Source: Spartobacteria bacterium | Lineage (GTDB): Bacteria > Verrucomicrobiota > Verrucomicrobiia > Chthoniobacterales > Chthoniobacteraceae | Direction: 5' to 3' | Length of the DNA: 12,170 nt | Assembly (NCBI GenBank): GCA_025350985.1 | Contig: JANXWU010000323.1 | Coordinates: 1 to 12,170 of the forward strand | In this document: positions 6,167-12,170 of the stretch, piece after piece | Numbering within the stretch: position 1 is the stretch's first letter | Layout: each line of letters opens with the position of its first letter | The notes under the pieces: model-generated | What the model was told of the DNA's origin: nothing | Database searches by the model: none | Seen by the model: the letters and a program-made list of their open reading frames with translations, nothing else | Program-made: the position numbers and the translations under genes

Positions 6167-8740
6167 CTACTTTGTCGCCGACAATTCCTTCGCCGTCCAA
6201 CCGCTCTCACGGTCCTTCGTTTCGGCACGGACTTTTACCACAGAAGCCGTGTCAACCGGCGAAGCGATGTGGCCCCAGTCGCGGCGAATGTAAGTGAAAA
6301 TCGCCGCGAGTTGTTCGTCGGTGAGCACGTTCAGCGGCGGCATTTCCATCGAGTAAGTGCGGCCATCGACGTTGATGTCCCCGTTCACGCCGTTGAGCAC
6401 GATGCGCGCGATGTTGTCAGGTTTTCCGGTCACCCATTCGGAGTTGGCGAGCGGCGGCGCGAGCCCTTCCTGGCCGAGCCCCGTGAGTTGATGGCAACCC
6501 GCGCAGGTTTGCCCGTACAGTTCCTTGCCGTCGGCAAAAAGTTTCTGCTGCGCGGCGTTGAGCGGGACGATTTTCGGAGGGTTGTAACCCGGCTTGCCCA
6601 CCCATACGAATAACTCCGCAACCTTCGCCGCGCGTTCTTTCGTCTTCGCATCCGCCGTCGCCGTCAGCTTCGCCAGCGCCACCGGTTCGGACGGGAGCAT
6701 GACCGGACGCACGTTGCGTTTCGCGCCTTTTTTATTCGTCGTCCCCGCCATGCCGTCGATCAACGCCGCCTGCCGCCAAGCTTGCGCGCCCGTCTGCGCG
6801 GCCACGGCGTCGAGCAGTTTGCCCACGCGCTCCGGATTGCCTTCTTTTAAAACACAAAGCGCGAGATTGCCGAGGAGCACGTCGCGGCCAGGCGCGTTCG
6901 ACTGCCAGCTTTTCTGCGCGAGCAGCGATTGCAAAAATTCCAGTTCGCGATTTTGCAGCGAGGTCACCACGGCATCGCGTATGAACGGGTTTTCCGTCGA
7001 AGTCTGCAAAATCGCCGCGAGCGCCGCATCGGCCGCCGGGGTTTTGACTTCGCCCAGCGTGAACGCGAGTTGCAGTTTCACGTCCGGCGCGGCGTCCGCC
7101 GTCATTTTCAAAATGCGCGGCGTGAGCGTGGCCGGCTCGGTCAGGAACGGCTCGCTCAAGCGCACTGCGGCGGCGCGCACTTTCGGATGCGCGTCGGCCA
7201 GCGCGGCGGTCACCGTTGGCTCGTCGATTTGATCCATGCCTTTCAAAGTCCAAAGCGCCTGCAACCGCACCGCCGGGTCTTTCGCGCTCGCCGCAAGTTT
7301 TTTCAACGCCGGGGCCACCGTCGCGTCGCCGCTTTCGACTAGCATCCGCTGCGCCGTGTCGCGCCACCAGCCGTTCGGGCTCGCGAGATAATTCACCAGC
7401 GTCGCCGGCTTGGCATCCGCTAGCTTCGGCAGCGGGCCCGGCTTGGATTTCTCCGGCACGACGCGGTAAATGCGCCCACCTTCCAGCGGCTGTTCGAGCG
7501 CGCGCTCGAGGATTTGTTTCCGCAAATACGACGTGACAAAAACCTTGTCCTGAATGATTCCGCGATTGATGTCCGCGATCCACAACGCGCCGTCCGGGCC
7601 GGTGTAGGCATTCACCGGACGAAAGCGCTCGTCGGTCGAAGCCACGAACTCCGTCTTGCCCACGCGCGCGCCGGTCAGCATCGCGCCGGCATCGCTGATC
7701 GTGTCTCGCGTGATCAAGTTTCCCGACGGCTCGCACACGAACGCGTTGCCGCGGAACTCCGCCGGAAAAGTTTCACCGCGATAAATCGCCGGCCCGCACA
7801 CTGCGGTGTAACTCGCAAGCGTGCCGTCATCGCGAATCTGGGCTTTCGTGTAGCCGCGATTCACGCCCGGATTCGGCCGAATCGGATAGGTCGTTTGGTC
7901 GCTCACCACCTTGATGTTTACGCCGCCCGCTTCGCGGAAATTGCGATTGCGCCAGAGATATTGCGACGGCACGAGATCGCCGCGAAGCTGGTCGCTGTTG
8001 TAGTTGTAAAAGAGCCGTCCCCAGTCGTCCTGCGTGATGCCCCACTGCCCGCGAAACGCCGTCGCCTCGTGCTTGAGCTGGCCGTTTTCGTCGAAGCGAT
8101 AGCGGAACGCCGACTTCGCGTTGTAGAACCAATTGTCCATCGCGAACATCATCCCGTTCGGCTGATGCTCCACCGTTCCGCTGCTCGCATACTTCGGATC
8201 CACCTCGATCTTCTCCACCATTTTCCCGTCCTTCTCCCGGCAGAACCACAGATGCGGCGGCTCCGCCACGAACACCCCGTCGCGCGCCAGCGAGATCACG
8301 CGCGGCAGCACGAGCTTGTCCAGAAACACCGTGCGCTTGTCCATTTTCCCGTCACCGTCCGTGTCCTCCAAAATCACGATGTCGCCCGTAGGCTCGTCCT
8401 CCCCCTTGCCGTCCACGTTCCTCATGTAGCCATTCATCTCGCAGACCCAGAGCCGCCCTTTCGGGTCGAACGCCATCGCCACCGGCGTGTGGACCAGCGG
8501 CTCGCTCGCCACCAGTTCGATGCGAAATCCCGGCGCGACCTTGAAGGACTTCAGCGCCTGCTCCGGCGTGAGCGGCGGCGCTGGCGGCGTCGTGAAGTGA
8601 CGCGTCGGCGGCGTCTGATCCTCGCCCTTTTTGTCGCCGTGCTGGGCGAAAAGCGGAAGCGAAGCGAGAAGCAGCGTGACGGAAAAGACAGCGCGAACAT
8701 TCCAGCGTGACGACAAGACGGGGAGAAGTTTTCTAGTCAT
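6167..8740 (-). CDS. Secreted PVC-type membrane-bound dehydrogenase-like protein with C-terminal cytochrome c domain
   Basis: This 857-residue protein has an N-terminal signal peptide (hydrophobic VRAVFSVTLLLASLPLFA, likely cleaved after residue 32). A propeller-like region (about 50-460) follows, beginning FKVAPGFRIELVASEPLV with VAMAFDPKGRLWVCEMNGY, typical of the PVC membrane-bound dehydrogenase domain. A HEAT-like repeat region spans about 470-660. The C-terminal mono-haem cytochrome c domain has CAGCH at 746-750 and a likely axial Met at 798 or 800 (SMEMPP). It probably oxidises a carbohydrate or alcohol substrate outside the cytoplasm and passes electrons to haem c; the substrate is unknown. 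Such proteins are abundant in Verrucomicrobia and Planctomycetes. No good Shine-Dalgarno precedes ATG 8740. It lies alone, with no gene for a partner oxidoreductase visible. Confidence 0.9.
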   Translation of the reverse strand: MTRKLLPVLSSRWNVRAVFSVTLLLASLPLFAQHGDKKGEDQTPPTRHFTTPPAPPLTPEQALKSFKVAPGFRIELVASEPLVHTPVAMAFDPKGRLWVCEMNGYMRNVDGKGEDEPTGDIVILEDTDGDGKMDKRTVFLDKLVLPRVISLARDGVFVAEPPHLWFCREKDGKMVEKIEVDPKYASSGTVEHQPNGMMFAMDNWFYNAKSAFRYRFDENGQLKHEATAFRGQWGITQDDWGRLFYNYNSDQLRGDLVPSQYLWRNRNFREAGGVNIKVVSDQTTYPIRPNPGVNRGYTKAQIRDDGTLASYTAVCGPAIYRGETFPAEFRGNAFVCEPSGNLITRDTISDAGAMLTGARVGKTEFVASTDERFRPVNAYTGPDGALWIADINRGIIQDKVFVTSYLRKQILERALEQPLEGGRIYRVVPEKSKPGPLPKLADAKPATLVNYLASPNGWWRDTAQRMLVESGDATVAPALKKLAASAKDPAVRLQALWTLKGMDQIDEPTVTAALADAHPKVRAAAVRLSEPFLTEPATLTPRILKMTADAAPDVKLQLAFTLGEVKTPAADAALAAILQTSTENPFIRDAVVTSLQNRELEFLQSLLAQKSWQSNAPGRDVLLGNLALCVLKEGNPERVGKLLDAVAAQTGAQAWRQAALIDGMAGTTNKKGAKRNVRPVMLPSEPVALAKLTATADAKTKERAAKVAELFVWVGKPGYNPPKIVPLNAAQQKLFADGKELYGQTCAGCHQLTGLGQEGLAPPLANSEWVTGKPDNIARIVLNGVNGDINVDGRTYSMEMPPLNVLTDEQLAAIFTYIRRDWGHIASPVDTASVVKVRAETKDRESGWTAKELSATK

Positions 8741-8921
8741 GGGAGGGGCGATGAAATAACCGCCAACCCGCGCGAATGCAAGGCCGCGCCTTCGCGCATA
8801 TGGGGCGCACGCGCCTCGCTAAAACAACCTTTCTCTCCGCCAAGTGCGCACAAGCGCCAGCCCCCTTTCCTTAGCAAGCGCCGCACATGCCCTCCCCCGA
8901 ATTTCACCCGCCTGCCTTTTT

Positions 8922-10070
8922 TCAAAAACTATTGGCAGCCGCGAAAAAACCTTCTAGTTTCCCCTCCCTTCGCGGCTGAGAACGCCGCAGACCACGCGCG
9001 GTTAGCTCAGTGGTAGAGCATCGCCTTGACACGGCGGGGGTCACAGGTTCGAACCCTGTATCGCGCACCATCTCGGCATTGTGACCCGGTGTGACTGGCA
9101 ATGCCTCATCGTGCTGGAAGCCAGTATCCATCGGCATCCCCGGGCAATTGGGCTGATTTTGCAATGTGACTGCGTGTGCCCCGTGTTGTCCGCCTGGGAC
9201 TAATTTTTGTGACGGTATTTGTGACAGAGTTTTCGTCGGAACAAATAGCTTTTGCACCGTCTCATTTGCCGGAAGCAAAGTCGTATCCGTATAAATGTGA
9301 TCGCTCAAACGGCGGTCGCTGTGCCGCATCAAGTGCATGAGGACGCGTTGCGGAGTATTGAGCCGTTGAAGATTCGTGCAGAAGGTGTGACGCAGTGAAT
9401 GGAAATCCACGACCCGGCCTTGTAGGTCCAATTCCAGAATGCCAGCCGCTTCCAAATCCCGTTTGAACTTGTGCCGTCGTGGGAAAAGGGAGGCAAAAAC
9501 TTTGTCTGTTGGAGCAAACTCGCGTTCGGCGAAGAAAGATCGCAAGCGTTCGACAACGTCCACATGCAAAAGCAGCAATGCTTCCTTGCGATTTTTCGTC
9601 GTCTTCGCCCGCGCCACGATTTTCGGCTCCTGATCCTCCAGCCGCACATCGGCCCGTTCAACCTCTCGCATTTCGCCCAAGCGCAGGCCAGTAGTCGCCG
9701 CAACCAAGTAAGCCGTGCCACGATCTCCAGAGCCATTGACGAGCTTGGAAAATTCTGCATCGGTCAAAGCACGTCTCGGTCGTCGTTTGTCATCCCCCGT
9801 GGACAAGGGATCAATCGAACGCAGTGGATTAAAAGTGACGCGATCTTGCTTCACCATCCAATTCAGCACTGTGCGCGCGGATGTAAGAAAATCGTTCAGC
9901 GATTTCGGAGAGAGTTCGCTTGCACTCACCCATCGTAAATAATCCTCCGCCTTTACATCCTTTGCGTAGTGCCAGTCCAACTCCTTGATCAAACGCAATA
10001 CGCGATTTCTTACGCCGCTCAAATACTGGTCATCCCGCACGTTTTCTTTCGTGGCAAGCCAGTCTTGCAA
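8922..10070 (-). CDS. Tyrosine recombinase/integrase, main part (catalytic domain, reads through tRNA-Val)
   Basis: This frame encodes 382 residues if begun at TTG 10070. Residues 1-90 form the SAM-like core-binding domain. The catalytic domain has the full set: R130 (TTGLRLGE), a Lys near 156-160 (AKTTKNRKE), H224 and R227 (HSLRHTF), H250 (LMRHS) and nucleophile Y260 (HIYTD). The conserved domain ends near residue 280. The rest is an unusual tail: repeated SQ motifs, then residues that are simply the antisense translation of tRNA-Val (VRDTGFEPVTP, STTEL), then host flank to 8922. The real N-terminus lies further upstream but is cut off by an in-frame TAG at 10106-10104. This piece alone lacks the arm-binding N-domain, so the gene may be inactive unless the stop is suppressed or is an error. 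Confidence 0.85.
   Translation of the reverse strand: MQDWLATKENVRDDQYLSGVRNRVLRLIKELDWHYAKDVKAEDYLRWVSASELSPKSLNDFLTSARTVLNWMVKQDRVTFNPLRSIDPLSTGDDKRRPRRALTDAEFSKLVNGSGDRGTAYLVAATTGLRLGEMREVERADVRLEDQEPKIVARAKTTKNRKEALLLLHVDVVERLRSFFAEREFAPTDKVFASLFPRRHKFKRDLEAAGILELDLQGRVVDFHSLRHTFCTNLQRLNTPQRVLMHLMRHSDRRLSDHIYTDTTLLPANETVQKLFVPTKTLSQIPSQKLVPGGQHGAHAVTLQNQPNCPGMPMDTGFQHDEALPVTPGHNAEMVRDTGFEPVTPAVSRRCSTTELTARGLRRSQPRREGKLEGFFAAANSF
8932..8960 (+). promoter_or_regulatory. Candidate sigma70 promoter of the tRNA-Val gene
   Basis: TTGGCA (8932-8937) and TAGTTT (8955-8960) are separated by 17 bases and end 35 bases before the tRNA. This is the expected arrangement for a stable-RNA promoter, followed by a C-rich stretch. 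The identification is by eye; the -10 box is one of the weaker kinds. Confidence 0.45.
8996..9070 (+). tRNA. tRNA-Val (anticodon GAC)
   Basis: A complete 75-base cloverleaf is seen. The acceptor stem GCGCGGT pairs with ATCGCGC (one G-U), followed by discriminator A and encoded CCA (9068-9070). The D arm is GCTC...GAGC. The anticodon stem is TCGCC/GGCGG with loop TTGACAC and anticodon GAC (9028-9030). The variable loop has 5 bases, and the T arm is ACAGG-TTCGAAC-CCTGT. It reads valine codons GTC/GTT. The gene is intact although it is the apparent target of an integrative element: an integrase gene abuts its 3' end. Confidence 0.97.
9043..9070 (+). other. Putative attL core: 3' end of tRNA-Val
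   Basis: Elements with tyrosine recombinases commonly integrate into the T arm and acceptor end of tRNA genes and restore the 3' end with their own copy. Here the T arm and acceptor strand of tRNA-Val directly adjoin an integrase gene, so the core is expected in this part. The exact core boundaries cannot be set, because the matching attR copy is not in this window. Confidence 0.45.
9080..9225 (+). repeat. Cluster of five TGTGAC repeats beside the attachment site
   Basis: TGTGAC occurs in the same orientation at 9080, 9090, 9165, 9208 and 9220. The two pairs are spaced 10 and 12 bases apart, about one helical turn. All lie within 160 bases of the tRNA 3' end, in the tail of the integrase frame. 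Such an arrangement is what arm-type integrase or excisionase binding sites look like. Their function is inferred from position only. Confidence 0.45.
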
Positions 10071-10103
10071 ATGCTCTTTTAGTGGCCGGTTTGCCGCATC
10101 ACG

Positions 10104-10292
10104 CTAGATTTTTGGCGCAATAATCCCCGCTGCTTCTCGTTCCTTTTTTTCGACGATTTCCCGAAGCCTTTTGACAGCCACCTGACGATTCGAGCAGCCC
10201 AGCTCCACTTGAGTGATTTTGGCATCGCCAGCGAGACGATACCGAGCACTGTAAAGCCGCGCCCCAGGACGTTGGAAAATATAGTTAATCAT
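10104..10292 (-). pseudogene. Integrase N-terminal fragment, ended by an in-frame amber codon
   Basis: These 62 codons from ATG 10292 end at TAG (10106-10104) and are in the same frame as the integrase catalytic ORF. The text runs ...GIIAPKI-stop-RDAANRPLKEHLQDWLA..., which rebuilds a normal integrase N-terminus once the stop is ignored. Residues FQRPGARLYSARYRLAGDAKI resemble the AP2-like arm-binding beta strands of these enzymes, and the following helix (QVAVKRLREIVEKKEREAAG) is also typical. With the stop read through, the protein would have a standard domain order. The HTH gene ends 10 bases upstream, consistent with one excisionase-integrase transcript. Confidence 0.75.
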
Positions 10293-10302
10293 GGCGGTAG
10301 CT

Positions 10303-10506
10303 CTATTGGTTTTCTGGAAAACCTTGCTTCACGAGGTAGGCGCGAACGGCCGAAAGCGGCAGGAAGGAGCGGGAGCGGATTTTGATTGGCCGCGGCAACT
10401 CGCCATCGTCAATGAGCCGATAGATTGTCCGCAGACATGCTCGGATGATATTCGCAGCTTCACGCAACGATACCATTTCCAGGCTTTGCGACATTTCATT
10501 TTGCAT
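10303..10506 (-). CDS. Excisionase/AlpA-like small helix-turn-helix protein
   Basis: This 67-residue protein consists almost entirely of a MerR-like winged HTH of the excisionase/AlpA type. SLREAANIIRACLRTIYRLIDDGELPRPIKI (13-43) holds the HTH, followed by a wing (SRSFLPLSAVRAYL). Such proteins bind DNA near att sites to direct excision, or activate integrase genes. It overlaps the preceding gene by 11 bases and ends 10 bases before the integrase ATG, so it is probably co-transcribed with int. Position and size make a recombination directionality factor most likely, but a plain regulator is possible. An internal ATG four codons downstream is an alternative start. Confidence 0.8.
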   Translation of the reverse strand: MQNEMSQSLEMVSLREAANIIRACLRTIYRLIDDGELPRPIKIRSRSFLPLSAVRAYLVKQGFPENQ

Positions 10507-10936
10507 CAGCTTTCCCCCTTTTTTTGCCAGCCTTATCTTTGTGGTACGGCCCCGCGTATCCTCCCAACTTCGCTTGCAAAGAATCGGTTTTTAATGCCGC
10601 CTTCACCGAGCCAATAACTCGTTCAGCTATCGAACGTTTGGTGCGGTCCCCGGAAACCAAAGCCTCCTCATCGCGTTTGCGAACCTCCCGCACAGAAACA
10701 TAGGTGCGGCCTAGAAAATCGAAGCGTGTAAATTTGCCGCGACGAACCAGCTCCCCGACTCGCTTCACACTCACTCCGAGCAATAATGCCGCCTGGCAAT
10801 GATTCAGCAATCCTTCCTCCTGTATCATGGCTTTACTCATCAGCGCCAGCTCAGCTCGTGCTTGCGCGCGTTCTTGTTCACGGGCCATTTCTTCCGCGGC
10901 CGCGTGCTTTATGAAGGATTCAATGGTACCGGTCAT
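10496..10936 (-). CDS. HTH-domain protein of the integrated element
   Basis: This encodes 146 residues from ATG 10936 (MTGTIESF); a TTG at 10954 would add six. The N-terminal 40 residues are a charged helix rich in A, E, R and M (AAAEEMAREQERAQARAELALM). A MerR/excisionase-like HTH follows (GLLNHCQAALLLGVSVKRVGELVRRGKFTRFDFLGRTYVSVREV, about 47-91). The C-terminal tail is basic (KDKAGKKRGKADAK). It heads the leftward operon with the excisionase-like gene and integrase and sits beside the divergent control region, so it is a good candidate for the element's regulator. No close family member is recognised, and a structural DNA-binding role is equally possible. Confidence 0.7.
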   Translation of the reverse strand: MTGTIESFIKHAAAEEMAREQERAQARAELALMSKAMIQEEGLLNHCQAALLLGVSVKRVGELVRRGKFTRFDFLGRTYVSVREVRKRDEEALVSGDRTKRSIAERVIGSVKAALKTDSLQAKLGGYAGPYHKDKAGKKRGKADAK

Positions 10937-11024
10937 ATGTGAGCACGGTAACAATTATGAAGTATCTGTCAATCCATTTTTTAACGTTTGGTTTCAATTT
11001 CCGCTTCGCTAGGGTGGTCTTTCG
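10937..11024. promoter_or_regulatory. Divergent control region between integrase and methyltransferase operons
   Basis: These 88 bases hold the start regions of both operons. On the minus strand a perfect -35 box TTGACA lies at 10972-10967, but no good -10 box is seen at standard spacing. A 16-bp imperfect palindrome (TGTGAGCACGGTAACA, 10938-10953, pattern TGTNANC..GNTNACA) lies just before the HTH gene start, where a repressor operator would be expected. The rightward side is AT-rich (near 10975-11000), with AGGGTGG before ATG 11025 as a weak ribosome binding site. Confidence 0.35.
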
Positions 11025-11183
11025 ATGACACCTGAGAAAAAGGCGGGCGAGAAAATCGAAGCCCTCGCCGGCCGAGTCTGCGACCTTTTAAGGTCGGAGG
11101 CTAAAATGGATGGCCTCGGAAGGCAACGGGACATCCGCCGTGGGTGCAACGACGCGCTATCATCCAATCGCAATCACTCATGA
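11025..11183 (+). CDS. Small 52-residue ORF leading the methyltransferase operon
   Basis: The frame from ATG 11025 is open for 52 codons and its TGA (11181-11183) overlaps the ATG (11180) of the methyltransferase gene as ATGA. This is the same coupling as between the next two genes. An AGGGTGG stretch lies about seven bases before the start. The peptide begins MTPEKKAGEKIEALAG, slightly like the beginnings of some type I restriction R subunits (MTPE.KAR..ID.L), then becomes Arg-rich without recognisable domains (GLGRQRDIRRGCNDALSSN). It could be a real small regulator or coupling leader peptide, or a degraded 5' remnant of a larger gene. A short hairpin (CGACCTT/AAGGTCG, 11081-11096) lies inside it. 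No function is assigned. Confidence 0.4.
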   Translation: MTPEKKAGEKIEALAGRVCDLLRSEAKMDGLGRQRDIRRGCNDALSSNRNHS

Positions 11184-11820
11184 GCCTTGTTAAATCCAAA
11201 CAACGCGTCGCCGACCACGGTGAAGTCTTCACTCCCGCGTGGATGGTCGAGGCGATGCTCGACTTGGTGAAGGGCGAGACCGAGCGCATTGATTCGCGGT
11301 TTCTCGAGCCCGCGTGCGGGAACGGCAACTTCCTCGTGCCGATTCTCCGGCGCAAGCTCGCTGCCGTGGAATTCAAATACGGCGAGTCCGATTTTGAGCG
11401 GCGACACTACGCGCTGCTTGGGTTGATGTGCGTTTATGGCATCGAGCTGCTGCCGGACAACATCAGCGAGTGCCGCGCGAACCTGCTGGAAATCTTCGCC
11501 GAGTATTTGCAGCTCGATCCGTCCGACGACTTCTACCGCGCCGCTGTCTGCGTGCTGTCGCAAAACCTCATCCATGGCGACGCCCGGACGATGCGAGTCT
11601 GGGACGCCTCTCCGATCCTCTTCGCGGAGTGGGGTTATCTTTGGAAAGGCCGGTTCCAGCGACGTGATTTCAGCTTGAAAAGCCTGACCCAGTCCTCGGC
11701 TTTCAGCACGGAGGGAAAACTCTTCGCCCAGCTCGGCAAGCACGAGATATTCACACCAGCCAAGACCTACCCACCGATGACAGTGAGTGAACTGGTCGCC
11801 GCAACGCAGGAGGCAACACT

Positions 11821-11824
<4 letters not shown>
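11180..11824 (+). CDS. N6-adenine DNA methyltransferase-like protein (short, lacks motif IV)
   Basis: This 214-residue protein has the front half of an N6-adenine DNA methyltransferase. Visible are the HsdM/Eco57I-type HGEVFTPAWMVEAMLDL (13-29), SAM motif I FLEPACGNGNFL (41-52), a second-strand acid in YGIELL (86-91) and a GDA motif (133-135). The catalytic [DN]PP[YF] motif IV and a target-recognition domain are absent: after GDA the chain continues FAEWGYLWKGRFQRRDF and ends. It may be a SAM-binding partner that works with the next gene rather than a lone enzyme. ATG 11180 is chosen for the ATGA overlap with the upstream ORF. Its stop overlaps the next start (ATGA, 11821-11824). It is cargo of the tRNA-integrated element, probably part of a restriction-modification or defence operon. 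Confidence 0.82.

Positions 11825-12170
<346 letters not shown>

Noticed and set aside
7514..8710. 398-codon plus-strand ORF opposite the cytochrome-dehydrogenase gene
   Set aside because: Shadow frame of the strongly supported gene; Arg/His-rich and without a recognisable domain.
8741..8925. 62-codon minus-strand ORF upstream of the cytochrome gene
   Set aside because: No ribosome binding site, no domain, Gly/Arg-rich low-quality text; treated as intergenic sequence.
10938..10957. Cloning-vector lac operator contamination
   Set aside because: The similarity to lacO is partial (internal mismatches and one extra base) and the flanks are not vector sequence; it is better explained as an independent operator-like palindrome.

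Overview
The window looks like a chromosomal contig of a GC-rich Verrucomicrobiota-type bacterium (PVC superphylum). The main clue is a large secreted protein with a propeller-like N-terminal half, a HEAT-like middle and a C-terminal CxxCH cytochrome domain, a fusion typical of Verrucomicrobia and Planctomycetes. The assignment is an inference from gene content; no phylogenetic marker is complete enough to settle it.

Bases 1 to about 8995 are core chromosome. The 3' end of a TlyA-type rRNA methyltransferase overlaps an NAD kinase gene, followed by a PTS EIIA-like protein, a tiny lipoprotein and a glycine-rich RRM RNA-binding protein with a strong intrinsic terminator. A 56-codon remnant that appears to fuse the two ends of a dicarboxylate transporter (DctA) comes next on the minus strand. 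Then come a DUF2383 four-helix protein (minus), a YceH/DUF480 protein (plus), a DEAD-box RNA helicase (minus), a palindromic interspersed repeat and the PVC-type cytochrome gene (minus).

Bases 8996 onward mark the left end of an integrated element. A tRNA-Val(GAC) gene with encoded CCA sits at the junction. A tyrosine recombinase gene points back into it, and its reading frame continues antisense through the whole tRNA. This integrase carries one in-frame TAG that splits off its first 62 codons. Upstream in the same direction lie an excisionase-like small HTH protein and a second HTH protein. A roughly 90-bp divergent control region separates them from a rightward, translationally coupled cluster: a 52-codon ORF, an adenine-methyltransferase-like protein and a second methyltransferase-like gene that leaves the window. 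Each gene is joined to the next by an ATGA stop/start overlap. This cargo resembles a restriction-modification or related defence operon on a tRNA-integrated island; no nuclease or helicase is visible.

The most striking signal is at the very end. Bases 12118-12170 are bounded by a perfect 10-bp inverted repeat. Read on the opposite strand, this segment encodes the peptide expected at that point of the second methyltransferase (...LTRQVFGIGITQITS...), whereas the strand as given encodes an unrelated peptide. This is either an intragenic invertible switch caught in the flipped state or a fold-back assembly/library artefact at a contig end. The window stops exactly at the end of the repeat, so the two cannot be separated here.
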